Shown here piece after piece: positions 7,587-16,098 of a DNA stretch of 34,488 bases. The stretch is from contig NZ_JAJOHW010000054.1 of NCBI RefSeq assembly GCF_021129195.1, forward strand, positions 1 to 34,488, read 5' to 3'. The notes under the pieces were generated by a model, which was not told the DNA's origin, searched no databases, and was given only the letters and a program-made list of their open reading frames with translations. This stretch comes from Chromobacterium aquaticum. GTDB lineage: Bacteria; Pseudomonadota; Gammaproteobacteria; Burkholderiales; Chromobacteriaceae. Made by a program: the position numbers and the translations under genes. Position 1 is the stretch's first letter. The number at the start of each line of letters is the position of its first letter.

Positions 7587-8318
7587 TTACTTGGAGAAGT
7601 ATTTTTCCACTTCGTCGGCGGAGCCGATCAGTTGGCCATTGATGAACACCTGCGGCGCGGTCATCTTGCCGGCCACGGCGCCCAGCACCTTGCCGCGCAC
7701 CTTGTTGTCCAGCGGCACTTCGACGAAGTCGTAGCCGTTTTCGCTCAGCACCGCCTTGGCGCGCGCGCAGTGCGGGCAACCCGTCTTGGAGAACACCACC
7801 ACTTGGTCCGGCTTCTTGGCGCTGGGGTTGACGTAGTCCAGCAGGGTGTCGGCGTCGGACACTTTGAACGGATCGCCCGGCTCTTGCGGCTCGATGAACA
7901 TCTTGTCCACCACGCCGTCCTTCACCAGCATGGAATAGCGCCAGCTGCGCTTGCCGAAGCCCAGGTCCTGCTTGTCCACCAGCATGCCCATGCCTTCGGT
8001 GAAATCGCCGTTGCCGTCCGGAATCATCACCAGGTTCTGCGCTTCCTGATCCTTGGCCCATTCGTTCATCACGAAGGTGTCGTTGACCGATACGCACAGG
8101 ATGGCGTCCACGCCGTTGGCGAAGAAAGCCGGCGCCAATTCATTGAAGCGCGGCAGGTGGGTGGACGAGCACGTGGGGGTGAATGCGCCCGGCAGCGAGA
8201 ACACCGCCACGGTCTTGCCGTCGAACAGTTCGGTGGTGCTGACGTCTTTCCAGTCGTTATTGTCGCGGACACGGAAAGTGACATTCGGTACGCGTTGGCC
8301 TTCACGGTTTTGCAACAT
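7587..8318 (-). CDS. peroxiredoxin (Prx5/PrxII type)-glutaredoxin hybrid peroxidase
   Basis: A 243-residue fusion. Residues 1-165 are a Prx5/PrxII-type peroxiredoxin with peroxidatic C50 in [14 protein letters not shown] and a further C75 in ILCVSVND. Residues about 170-243 are a glutaredoxin with the CPHC active site (C181, C184) and the [13 protein letters not shown] glutathione-binding loop. Enzymes of this architecture, known in Haemophilus influenzae and Neisseria, reduce hydrogen peroxide and alkyl peroxides directly with glutathione. ATG 8318 is preceded by GAGGAA at good spacing. It is divergent from trkA over a 183-bp region in which I found no convincing OxyR site by eye. The downstream gene, beyond a terminator, encodes a disulfide reductase that may recycle its electron donor. 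Confidence 0.96.
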   Translation of the reverse strand: MLQNREGQRVPNVTFRVRDNNDWKDVSTTELFDGKTVAVFSLPGAFTPTCSSTHLPRFNELAPAFFANGVDAILCVSVNDTFVMNEWAKDQEAQNLVMIPDGNGDFTEGMGMLVDKQDLGFGKRSWRYSMLVKDGVVDKMFIEPQEPGDPFKVSDADTLLDYVNPSAKKPDQVVVFSKTGCPHCARAKAVLSENGYDFVEVPLDNKVRGKVLGAVAGKMTAPQVFINGQLIGSADEVEKYFSK

Positions 8319-8501
8319 GGCTAGATTCCTCGTGTTGATTCGGTAACAGGTTTGCTAAATCGATGGGTGCATTGTGATAGCCATGCGCAAATTCGTCTAA
8401 TTGATTGTGCCAAGCTGAGTGATTTGCTTTTTTAATCGTCAAGCAAGTGGTCGCAGTAACCGTTAAAATTGCATAAACGACTCAAACGGCCAGGCTAGAC
8501 G

Positions 8502-9875
8502 GTGAAGATTCTGATTCTCGGCGGCGGACAGGTGGGCGCCAATGTGGCGGAGAACCTGCTTTCGGAAAATAACGACATCACGGTGGTGGATCAGGATTCG
8601 GCGCGGCTCAAGCAATTGCAGGACCGCCTGGATATCCGCACCGTGGCCGGCAACGCCGCCCACCCGCAGGTGCTGGCCGATGCCGGCGCGGCGGACAGCG
8701 ATATGGTGCTGGCGCTGACCCGCGACGACGAAACCAATCTGGTGGCCTGCAAAATGGCCGAGGCCTGTTTCAACATCCCCACCCGCATCGCCCGCATCCG
8801 TTCCAGTGATTATCTGGCATCCGAGCACGGCGATCCGCTTGCCCACTTCGGCATCGAGTCCGCCATTTGCCCGGAACAGATCGTCACCGATCACATCTAT
8901 CAGCTATTCGCCTATCCCGGCGCGCTACAGGTGCTGGACTTCGCCGACGGCAAGCTGCAACTGGTGGTTTCCCGCGCCCACTCCGGCGGCAAACTGCTGG
9001 GCCTGCCGCTGCGCCGCATCCGCGAGCACATGCCGGACGCGGACTGCCGCGTCTGCGCCATCCATCGCCAGGACAAACTGCTGGTGCCGGACGGAGACAC
9101 CGTGCTGGAGGAAGGCGACGAGGTGTTCTTTGTCGCCGCGCGCGAGCATGTGCAGGCCATGCTCAAGGAGTTGCGCTTTAGCGAGCGGCCCTTGCGGCGC
9201 ATCATGATCGCCGGCGGCGGCAATATCGGCTATCGGCTGGCCAAGCTGCTGGAGAACGATTTCAGCGTCAAGGTGATAGAAGCGCGGCCGGAGCGCGCGC
9301 AATGGCTGGCGGAACGGCTGGAGCACGCGCTGGTGCTGCGCGGCGAGGCCACCGACGAAGAGCTGCTGGACGCCGAGAACGTGGACGAGATGGACGTGTT
9401 CTGCGCGCTGACCAACGACGACGAGGACAACATCATGTCCACGCTGCTGGCCAAGCGCATGGGCGCGCGGCGGGTGGTGGCCCTGGTCAACCGCACCAGC
9501 TATGTGGATCTGCTGGAAGGCCATCGCATCGACATCGTGATTTCACCGCATCTGTCCACCATAGGCTCCATCCTGGCGCATATCCGCCAGGGCGACGTGG
9601 AGGCGGTGCACCCGCTGCGTCGCGGCGCGTCCGAAGCGATGGAGGTGGTGATTCATGGCGACGCGCAGCAATCGCGGCTGACCGGCCGCCGCATCGAACA
9701 GATCGACATGCCGCACGGCAGCCACATCGTCGCCGCCATCCGCGGCGAACAGGTGCTGATGGCGCATCACGATCTGGTGGTGGAAAACGGCGATCATCTG
9801 ATCATCTTCCTGTCGCGCCGCCGGGTGGTGCGCCAGGTGGAAAAACTCATTCAGGTCAAACTGGGCTTTCTGTGA
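8502..9875 (+). CDS. trkA: Trk potassium uptake system NAD-binding peripheral protein
   Basis: A 457-residue cytoplasmic regulator with two tandem RCK units, each a Rossmann NAD-binding domain plus a TrkA-C domain. The first begins MKILILGGGQVGANVAENL and has the acidic residue of VVDQDS that grips the NAD ribose. The second begins IMIAGGGNIGYRLAKLL near residue 233. TrkA-C segments follow each (about 140-220 and 370-455). It gates the TrkH channel in response to NADH/NAD and nucleotides. The start is GTG at 8502, fixed by the family's N-terminus; the Shine-Dalgarno is weak. It is separated by 2 nt from a VOC-family gene, and trkH follows that, so the three are one operon. Confidence 0.97.
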   Translation: MKILILGGGQVGANVAENLLSENNDITVVDQDSARLKQLQDRLDIRTVAGNAAHPQVLADAGAADSDMVLALTRDDETNLVACKMAEACFNIPTRIARIRSSDYLASEHGDPLAHFGIESAICPEQIVTDHIYQLFAYPGALQVLDFADGKLQLVVSRAHSGGKLLGLPLRRIREHMPDADCRVCAIHRQDKLLVPDGDTVLEEGDEVFFVAAREHVQAMLKELRFSERPLRRIMIAGGGNIGYRLAKLLENDFSVKVIEARPERAQWLAERLEHALVLRGEATDEELLDAENVDEMDVFCALTNDDEDNIMSTLLAKRMGARRVVALVNRTSYVDLLEGHRIDIVISPHLSTIGSILAHIRQGDVEAVHPLRRGASEAMEVVIHGDAQQSRLTGRRIEQIDMPHGSHIVAAIRGEQVLMAHHDLVVENGDHLIIFLSRRRVVRQVEKLIQVKLGFL

Positions 9876-9877
9876 CC

Positions 9878-10270
9878 ATGCATCTGACCGGCCTGCACCA
9901 TGTGGCGATCATCGCCGCCGACTATCAGCGCTCGCGCGACTTCTACCACCGCATCCTGGGTCTGCCGATACTGGCCGAGCACTGGCGCGCCGAACGCCAA
10001 TCCTGGAAGCTGGACCTGGCGGTGCCGGGCGGCGGCCAGCTGGAGCTGTTCAGCTTTCCAGCGCCGCCGCCGCGCCCCACGCGGCCGGAAGCCTGCGGCC
10101 TGCGCCACCTGGCCTTCGCCTGCGCCGACGTGGCCGCCTGCCGTCAAAGCCTGCTGGCCGAGGGCGTGGCGGTGGAAGACCTCCGCGTGGACGAATTCAC
10201 CGGCGCGCGCTTTTTCTTCTGCGCGGACCCGGACGGCTTGCCGCTTGAGTTCTACCAGCCGCGGGACTGA
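9878..10270 (+). CDS. VOC-superfamily (glyoxalase I-like) protein
   Basis: A 130-residue protein with the paired beta-alpha-beta-beta-beta modules of the vicinal oxygen chelate fold. Metal-ligand positions are visible: H9 in GLHHVAI, an acidic residue in QLELFSF, a His in GLRHLAFA and the Glu of GLPLEFYQP. The pattern is close to YaeR/GloA2-type small glyoxalases, whose substrate is not settled. ATG 9878 lies 2 nt after the trkA stop and the stop lies 3 nt before trkH, so it is translationally embedded in the trk operon. A longer open frame on this strand through trkA is a shadow. Whether it acts with potassium transport or is only co-transcribed is unknown; methylglyoxal detoxification and potassium fluxes are linked in enteric bacteria. 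Confidence 0.88.
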   Translation: MHLTGLHHVAIIAADYQRSRDFYHRILGLPILAEHWRAERQSWKLDLAVPGGGQLELFSFPAPPPRPTRPEACGLRHLAFACADVAACRQSLLAEGVAVEDLRVDEFTGARFFFCADPDGLPLEFYQPRD

Positions 10271-10273
10271 GAC

Positions 10274-11728
10274 ATGCGCAAGATACTCGCCATCCTCTAT
10301 GTGCTGTCCAAGCTGATCATGCTGTTCTCCTGCACCTTCCTCGCACCGGCTCTGGTGTCCATCCTGTACCGCGACGGCGCGCTGGACACCTTCGTCACCG
10401 CCGCCGTGGCCGGCCTGGCCATCGGCCTTGCGCTGTGGTCGGCCACCCGCCGCTACCAGCGCGAACTGAAGCCGCGCGACGGTTTCATTCTGGTCACCAC
10501 GCTGTGGGTGGGCTTCGCCATCACCGCCTCCTTCCCCTTCATGCTGGCGCGGCCGGACATGCCGTTCAGCCACGCCTTTTTCGAAGCGATGTCCGGCCTC
10601 ACCACCACCGGCTCCACCGTGATCAGCGGCCTGGACACCTTGCCGGCCTCGCTCAATTTCTGGCGCCACTTCCTCAACTGGATGGGCGGCATGGGCATCA
10701 TCGTATTGGCGGTGGCGATACTGCCCATCCTCGGCATCGGCGGCATGCAGCTGTACAAGGCGGAAACGCCGGGGCCGATGAAGGACAGCAAGCTGGCGCC
10801 GCGCATCACCGAAACCGCCAAGAACCTGTGGCTGGTCTACAGCGGCTGGACGCTGGCGGTGGCGCTGGCGCTGAAAGCCGCCGGCCTGAGCTGGCTGGAC
10901 GCGGTGTGCCACGCCTTCGCCGCGCTGTCGCTGGGCGGCTTCTCCACCCGGGACAACAGCGTCGGTGCTTTCGACTCGCTGCCGGTGGAACTGATCCTGA
11001 GCTTCGGCATGATCATAGGCGCGATGAACTTCGCCACCCACTTTCTGGCACTGCGCCAGCGCTCGCTGCGCGCCTATCTGCGCGACCCGGAAGCCAAGGC
11101 CATGCTGTGGCTGCTGCTGGGCAGCATCCTGGCGATGAGCGTGTATTTATGGGCGCACCATGTCTACGACTTCCCCACCGCGCTTCGTCACGTCAGCTTC
11201 AACCTGATCTCCATCGCCACCGACAGCGGCTTCGCCAGCGTGGATTACGCGCGCTGGCCCATCTTCGTGCCCTTGTGGATGCTGTTCCTGTCCAGCATCA
11301 CCGCCTGCTCCGGCTCCACCGGCGGCGGCATCAAGATGGTGCGCACCCTGATGTTGAGCAAGCAGAGCGTCAACGAGATGACGCGGCTGCTGCACCCGGC
11401 GGCGGTTCGGCCGGTGAAGATCGGCGGCAAGCTCGTGCCGGAAAGCGTCATGCTGTCGGTAATGGGCTTCATATTTGTCTACTGCATGTGCATAGTGATA
11501 TTAAGCTTTGCGCTGATCGCCAGCGGCCTGGATTTTCTCAGCGCCTTCACCGCGGTGATCGCTTCGATCAACAACGCCGGCCCCGGGCTAGGCGTGGTCG
11601 GCCCGGCATCGAACTATGCGTCGCTGAGCGACCTCCAAATATGGATTTGCAGCCTGGCCATGCTCTTGGGCCGGCTGGAAGTATTTACCCTGCTGATCCT
11701 GTTTACGCCATCGTTCTGGCGCAAATAG
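10274..11728 (+). CDS. trkH: Trk potassium uptake channel subunit
   Basis: A 484-residue inner-membrane protein with repeated membrane-pore-membrane units. The four selectivity-filter loops are recognisable: MSGLTTTGSTV, LSLGGFSTRDNS, ATDSGFAS and INNAGPGLG. Between the second and third lies the typical cytoplasmic segment ending SSITACSGSTGGGIKMVR, which forms part of the intramembrane gate. It forms a dimeric potassium channel controlled by TrkA, whose gene is just upstream in the same operon. Length matches the family. The ATG at 10274 lies 3 nt after the VOC gene stop. It ends with a short basic tail (SFWRK). Confidence 0.97.
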   Translation: MRKILAILYVLSKLIMLFSCTFLAPALVSILYRDGALDTFVTAAVAGLAIGLALWSATRRYQRELKPRDGFILVTTLWVGFAITASFPFMLARPDMPFSHAFFEAMSGLTTTGSTVISGLDTLPASLNFWRHFLNWMGGMGIIVLAVAILPILGIGGMQLYKAETPGPMKDSKLAPRITETAKNLWLVYSGWTLAVALALKAAGLSWLDAVCHAFAALSLGGFSTRDNSVGAFDSLPVELILSFGMIIGAMNFATHFLALRQRSLRAYLRDPEAKAMLWLLLGSILAMSVYLWAHHVYDFPTALRHVSFNLISIATDSGFASVDYARWPIFVPLWMLFLSSITACSGSTGGGIKMVRTLMLSKQSVNEMTRLLHPAAVRPVKIGGKLVPESVMLSVMGFIFVYCMCIVILSFALIASGLDFLSAFTAVIASINNAGPGLGVVGPASNYASLSDLQIWICSLAMLLGRLEVFTLLILFTPSFWRK

Positions 11729-11812
11729 GACGAAAACAACAAAGGGTCCGTCCGCGGGCCCGACCACGACGACGACGGCGCCACGCGCCGGATAAAAAAA
11801 CGAAACCGGATC

Positions 11813-13708
11813 ATGAACCCTATGACATTCACCGCCCCAAGCCGCATGCTCGCCCTCAGCCTGGCGCTGACCGCAGCCCTGCCCGCCTTCGCTGGCGCCG
11901 ACGACGAGCTGATCGCCGCGCGCGACGCCTTCCGCGGCAATAAGCTGGGACAGCTGGCCAGCCTGGCGGGCGGCATGCCGTCCAACTACCCGCTGAAGGA
12001 CTATCCGGCTTACTGGCTGGCGCTCAAATCTCTGGACGGCGACGACGACGGCCCGGCCCAAACCTTTCTGAATCGGGTCAACGAAGGCCTGATGCCGGAA
12101 CGGCTGCGCAATGAATGGCTGAAAAAACTGGCGGCGCGCGAAAACTGGAGCCGCTTCGCCGCGGAATGGAAGAAGCTGCCGCCGGAAGGGCGTGACGACG
12201 AATCCACCTGTTACGGCCAATTGTTCGAGCTGAACCAGGGCAAGGCGCCCACCGATCTGGATCGCTTCCTGGAAAGCCGCCCGGCGCCGGAAGGCTGCAA
12301 CCGTCTGATAGAAGACGCCGCGCGCCGCGGCGTGCTGAAACGCGATTGGCTGTGGCAGCGCGCGCGCCTGCTCCTGGCCGGCAACTACCTGACCCAGGCG
12401 CGGCAACTGGCAGCCGGCACCGGCCTGCCGCTGGACAACGCCGCGCTCAGCAAGCCGGCCAACGCCAATCTGGCCACCCCCGGCGGCCAGGAAGCCGCGG
12501 TTTACGACATCGTGATCAAGGGCAAGGCCAATATCAACAACGGCCTTAGCAAGCTGCTGGAACACGAACCAGCCCTGAGCAAGGAACGCGCCGGCTTCGC
12601 CTGGGGCCAACTGGCGCTGCTGTCCGCGCGCAAGCAACAGTCGGCGCAGGCGCTGCAATGGTTTGACAAGGCCGATGCCGATCAGCTGACCGCCGAGCAG
12701 TGGGAATGGTGGGCGCGTTCCGCGCTGCGCCTGGAACAATGGACCCAGCTGGACAAGATCATCCGCTCCATGCCCGCCACCGTTGCCGCCAAGCCGGCCT
12801 GGCGCTACTGGCGCGGCCGCTCGCTGCAACAGCTGGGCCGCCCCAACGAAGCCACGCCGCTGTTCAGCCAGGCCAGCATCGGTCACAATTATTACGCGCT
12901 GCTATCGCTGGAAGAGCTTGGCAACAGCCTGTCCACCCCGGCCAACAAGAGCGGGCCGGCCAAGGACGACATCAAGCAAATGAGCGAAGAGCCGGCGATC
13001 AAGCGCTCGCTGGCGCTGCTGGACCTGGCCGAACGCTATGCCAAACCCGAATTCCGCGCCGACGCGCAGCGCGAATGGCGCTGGGCGATGCGCAACCGCA
13101 GCGATATCGAGCTGCTGGCCGCCGCCGAAGTGGGCCGCCGCGCCAGCTTCTACGATATGGCCATCTACAGCGCCGAACGGACCAAAGAAGAACACGATTA
13201 CTCGCTGCGCTACCTGACGCCCTACCGCGACGTCACTCAGCGTTACGCCAAGCAACTAGACATCGATGACGCCTGGGTCTACGGCCTGATCCGCCAGGAA
13301 AGCCGCTTCATCACCATGGCGCGCTCCGGCGTCGGCGCTTCCGGCCTGATGCAGCTGATGCCGGCCACCGCCAAATGGGTGGCCAAGAAAATCGGCCTGG
13401 GCCAGTACGCGGTCAACGACATCGAAACCAATGTGCAATTGGGCACCTGGTATCTGCGCTATGTGCTGGACAGCCTGTCCAGCAATGAGGTGATGGCCAC
13501 CGCCGCCTACAACGCCGGCCCTGGCCGCGCGCGCGCCTGGCAGACGGACCGCACGCTGGACGGCACCATCTACGCCGAAACCATCCCCTTCACCGAAACG
13601 CGCGACTATGTGCAAAAGGTAATGGCCAACGCCGCCTATTACTCCAGCACCTTCGGCCACGCCAATATCTCGCTGAAGAACCGGATGGGCGTGGTGCCGG
13701 CGCGCTAA
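11813..13708 (+). CDS. soluble lytic murein transglycosylase (Slt70-like)
   Basis: A 631-residue periplasmic enzyme. It has a signal peptide (about 1-28, ending LPAFAGA), a long alpha-superhelical U domain (about 30-470) and a C-terminal family 1 lytic transglycosylase domain. The catalytic Glu is E496 in RQESRF, followed by GASGLMQLMPATA, NVQLGTWYLRYVL and AAYNAGPGRARAW, all hallmark motifs. It cleaves peptidoglycan glycan strands to give 1,6-anhydro-muropeptides. ATG 11813 is used; ATG 11822 is an equally plausible start for the signal peptide, and no strong Shine-Dalgarno decides between them. A GC-rich hairpin follows the stop, so it may be a separate unit from the SDR gene downstream, although both lie on the plus strand. 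Confidence 0.95.
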   Translation: MNPMTFTAPSRMLALSLALTAALPAFAGADDELIAARDAFRGNKLGQLASLAGGMPSNYPLKDYPAYWLALKSLDGDDDGPAQTFLNRVNEGLMPERLRNEWLKKLAARENWSRFAAEWKKLPPEGRDDESTCYGQLFELNQGKAPTDLDRFLESRPAPEGCNRLIEDAARRGVLKRDWLWQRARLLLAGNYLTQARQLAAGTGLPLDNAALSKPANANLATPGGQEAAVYDIVIKGKANINNGLSKLLEHEPALSKERAGFAWGQLALLSARKQQSAQALQWFDKADADQLTAEQWEWWARSALRLEQWTQLDKIIRSMPATVAAKPAWRYWRGRSLQQLGRPNEATPLFSQASIGHNYYALLSLEELGNSLSTPANKSGPAKDDIKQMSEEPAIKRSLALLDLAERYAKPEFRADAQREWRWAMRNRSDIELLAAAEVGRRASFYDMAIYSAERTKEEHDYSLRYLTPYRDVTQRYAKQLDIDDAWVYGLIRQESRFITMARSGVGASGLMQLMPATAKWVAKKIGLGQYAVNDIETNVQLGTWYLRYVLDSLSSNEVMATAAYNAGPGRARAWQTDRTLDGTIYAETIPFTETRDYVQKVMANAAYYSSTFGHANISLKNRMGVVPAR

Positions 13709-13714
13709 AACCAA

Positions 13715-13734
13715 GCGCCGCCCCACGGCGGCGC
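13715..13734 (+). terminator. GC-rich hairpin after the transglycosylase gene
   Basis: A perfect 8-bp stem (GCGCCGCC 13715-13722 with GGCGGCGC 13727-13734) and a 4-nt loop begins 6 nt after the stop codon. There is no T-run after it on either strand, so it may protect the message 3' end or assist termination rather than act alone. Confidence 0.45.
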
Positions 13735-13758
13735 GCTCTCCCGCAACCACTATATGGA

Positions 13759-13890
13759 CTGTTCAAAGGCTGTCGAGCTGGCTCGAAACAAGGTAATGAC
13801 CGAGGCAAGGGAATGCTCATACCACACACGAGCATTCCGAAACGCTACTCGCCGTACAAGGCTCCACCACGCGCAGCAGACATTGAACAG
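13759..13890. repeat. inverted-repeat intergenic element, copy A
   Basis: A 132-bp element bounded by CTGTTCAA (13759-13766) and its complement TTGAACAG (13883-13890). Inside are a palindrome TCGAGC-TG-GCTCGA (13773-13786) and a perfect 9-bp hairpin GGAATGCTC/GAGCATTCC (13810-13818 and 13830-13838). Both ends match copy B at 19891-19972 in reverse orientation: the 10-mer TCTGCTGCGC lies exactly 10 nt inside one end of each, and C-G-A-R-A-C-A-A-G-G lies 25 nt inside the other end of each. It fills most of the gap between the transglycosylase and SDR genes and ends 20 nt before the SDR start. No coding content was seen. It looks like a MITE or REP-like element. Confidence 0.65.
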
Positions 13891-13910
13891 ACTCTAAAGA
13901 AAGGGACCCC

Positions 13911-14858
13911 ATGACTTATCAACGCATCTGCATCATCGGCGGTAGCGGCTTCATCGGCGGCTATATCGCGGAACGGCTGACCGAACAAGGCTGCCAGCTG
14001 ACCATAGCCACCCGCCGGCGCGAACGCGCCAAGGCCTCGCTGCTGGTGCTGCCCGGCGCGCAGTTGGTCGACGCGGACATCCACCATCCGGAAGCGCTGG
14101 AACAACTGGTTTCCGGCCACGACGCGGTGATCAATATGGTGGGCATCCTGCATGGCAGCGCCGCGCAGTTCGACAAAGCCCATGTGCAATTGACCGAGAA
14201 GGTGATCGCGGCCTGCCGCAAACAGGGCGTGCGCCGGCTGATCCACATCAGCGCGCTGGGCGCCGACGAACGCGGCCCCAGCCTGTACCAGCAAAGCAAG
14301 GGCCGCGCCGAGGCGCGCGTGCGCGAGAGCGGTCTGGAGTGGACCCTCTTGCGTCCGTCGGTGGTGTTCGGCCACGGCGACAGCTTCCTCAATATGTTCG
14401 CCAGCCTGCTGCGCAAAGCACCGTTGCTGCCCTTGGCCGGCGCCGACACCCGCTTCGCGCCGATCTGGGCCGGCGATGTCGCCCACGCGGTGGCGGCCTG
14501 CCTGTCTCGCCGCGCCGCCATAGGCCAAAGCCTGGACCTGGCCGGCCCCCGCGTTTACACGCTGGCCGAACTGGTGCGCCTGGTGGGCCGCCACATCGGC
14601 AAGCCGCGCCCGGTGATCGCGCTGCCGCAGAGCCTGGCGATGCTGCAGGCCGCATTGATGGAATGCCTGCCCGGGCCGGCGCTGATCAGCCGCGACAATG
14701 TGCGCTCGCTGAGCGTGGACAATGTCAGTGACCAGCCCTTCCCCGCCGCCTTGCTGGGCTTCAGCCCCACGGCGCTGGAAGCGCTGATCCCCGCGCAACT
14801 GGGCGCGGAGGAGTTCAATCTGCAAATGTCCGCCTACCGCCGCCAGATCGCGCGCTGA
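13911..14858 (+). CDS. NAD(P)-binding atypical SDR, NDUFA9-like (complex I accessory subunit family)
   Basis: A 315-residue cytoplasmic protein. The N-terminus has the atypical SDR dinucleotide motif IIGGSGFIGGYIAERL, then VINMVGIL, HISALGAD and YQQSKGRAE, where the usual YxxxK is present as Y-Q-Q-S-K. LLRPSVVFG follows. This is the pattern of the NDUFA9-like SDR family found in many beta- and alphaproteobacteria. Family members bind NAD(P), and mitochondrial homologues are structural complex I subunits; the function of the free bacterial proteins is unclear. ATG 13911 is preceded by AAAGGGA at good spacing. The order transglycosylase, SDR, cca recurs in other betaproteobacteria, as far as I recall. 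cca starts 15 nt downstream. Confidence 0.88.
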   Translation: MTYQRICIIGGSGFIGGYIAERLTEQGCQLTIATRRRERAKASLLVLPGAQLVDADIHHPEALEQLVSGHDAVINMVGILHGSAAQFDKAHVQLTEKVIAACRKQGVRRLIHISALGADERGPSLYQQSKGRAEARVRESGLEWTLLRPSVVFGHGDSFLNMFASLLRKAPLLPLAGADTRFAPIWAGDVAHAVAACLSRRAAIGQSLDLAGPRVYTLAELVRLVGRHIGKPRPVIALPQSLAMLQAALMECLPGPALISRDNVRSLSVDNVSDQPFPAALLGFSPTALEALIPAQLGAEEFNLQMSAYRRQIAR

Positions 14859-14873
14859 ATGGGAAACGGATAG

Positions 14874-16097
14874 ATGCAATGCTATATCGTCGGCGGCGCC
14901 GTGCGCGACCGCCTGCTGCAACTGCCGGTGAAAGACCGCGACTGGGTGGTGGTGGGCGCCAGCCCGCAAGAAATGCTGGCGCTGGGCTATAAGCCGGTGG
15001 GCAAGGACTTTCCGGTGTTCCTGCACCCGGACACCCATGAGGAATACGCGCTGGCGCGCACCGAGCGCAAAACCGGCAAGGGCTACCACGGCTTCGCCGT
15101 CTACGCCGCGCCGGACGTGACGCTGGAACAGGACCTGGCCCGGCGCGACCTGACCATCAACGCCATCGCCGAGGCGGCGGACGGCAGCCTGATCGACCCC
15201 TACCACGGCCGACGTGACCTCGAGGCCGGCGTCCTGCGCCACGTCAGCCCCGCCTTCGCCGAAGACCCGGTGCGCATCCTGCGGCTGGCGCGCTTCGCCG
15301 CCCGCTTCGGCTTCAGCGTGGCCGAGGACACCATGGCGCTGATGCGGCAAATGGTAGAAGCCGGCGAAGCCGACGCGCTGGTGGCGGAGCGAGTGTGGCA
15401 GGAACTGGCCAAGGGCCTGATGGAGGATAAGCCATCGCGCATGTTCCTGGCGCTGCGCGCCTGCGGCGCGCTCGCCCGCGTGCTGCCGGAACTGGACGCG
15501 CTGTTCGGCGTGCCGCAGCGCGCCGACCATCACCCGGAAATCGACACCGGCGACCACGTGATGCGGGTGCTGGACTGCGCCGCCGAGCAAGGCCTGCCGC
15601 TGGCGGCGCGCTTCGCCGCGCTGACCCACGACCTGGGCAAGGCGCTGACGCCGGCGGACGTGCTGCCGCGCCACATCGGCCACGAGGCCGCCGGCGAAGC
15701 GCCGCTGCTGGCGCTGTGCCAGCGCTTGCGGGTGCCGGCAGACTGCCGCGACCTGGCGCGCATCACGCTATTGAGCCATACCAAAGTACACTGTGCTTTC
15801 GAATTGAAGCCAAGCACAATATTGAGATTGTTCAAACAAACCGACGCCTTGCGGCGACCGGAACGCTTCTTGCTGATGCTGGACGCCTGCCGCGCGGACG
15901 CGCGCGGACGCCTGGGTTTCCACGACCGGCCCTATCCGCAGGCGGACTACCTGTCCGCGCTGCTGGACGCGGCGCTGGCGGTGGACGCCGGCGGCATCGC
16001 CCGCCAGTGGGAAGACAAGCGCACGCTGCCGGAAGCGATAGATCGCGCCCGGACCCGCGCCATCGCCAGCCGCAAGGAGCAACTGGAGACGCACTGA
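14874..16097 (+). CDS. cca: multifunctional tRNA CCA nucleotidyltransferase/phosphohydrolase
   Basis: A 407-residue cytoplasmic enzyme. The class II nucleotidyltransferase head has GGAVRDRLL, the metal-binding pair D21/D23 in KDRDWVVVG, and RRDLTINAIA. The neck contains DPVRILRLARFAARFGF. A C-terminal HD domain carries HPEIDTGDH and ALTHDLGKALTP, typical of the gammaproteobacterial/betaproteobacterial Cca that also has phosphatase and 2',3'-cyclic phosphodiesterase activity. It adds or repairs the CCA end of tRNA. Start ATG 14874 has GGGAAACGGA upstream. One oddity is a stretch of about 70 bp near 15770-15842, encoding SHTKVHCAFELKPSTILRLF, that is much richer in A and T than the rest of the gene while keeping conserved family residues. 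prpF-like follows after 1 nt. Confidence 0.97.
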   Translation: MQCYIVGGAVRDRLLQLPVKDRDWVVVGASPQEMLALGYKPVGKDFPVFLHPDTHEEYALARTERKTGKGYHGFAVYAAPDVTLEQDLARRDLTINAIAEAADGSLIDPYHGRRDLEAGVLRHVSPAFAEDPVRILRLARFAARFGFSVAEDTMALMRQMVEAGEADALVAERVWQELAKGLMEDKPSRMFLALRACGALARVLPELDALFGVPQRADHHPEIDTGDHVMRVLDCAAEQGLPLAARFAALTHDLGKALTPADVLPRHIGHEAAGEAPLLALCQRLRVPADCRDLARITLLSHTKVHCAFELKPSTILRLFKQTDALRRPERFLLMLDACRADARGRLGFHDRPYPQADYLSALLDAALAVDAGGIARQWEDKRTLPEAIDRARTRAIASRKEQLETH

Positions 16098-16098
16098 C

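Noticed and set aside
8319-8501. OxyR operator between the Prx-Grx gene and trkA
   Set aside because: Isolated ATAG/CTAT tetramers occur, but not the four-fold spaced pattern of an OxyR site.
9302-9877. N-terminal extension of the VOC protein through trkA
   Set aside because: It is a frame-shifted reading of trkA with Arg/Gly/Pro-rich low-complexity sequence; the VOC fold begins at 9878.
11791-11812. GC hairpin plus A-run before the transglycosylase gene as a trkH terminator
   Set aside because: The run after the stem is A, not T, on the strand of trkH, so it is not an intrinsic terminator in that direction.
13845-15683. A 612-codon open frame antisense to the SDR and cca genes
   Set aside because: It spans two well-recognised genes and a repeat element, has a low-complexity Arg/Gln/His-rich product and no ribosome binding site.
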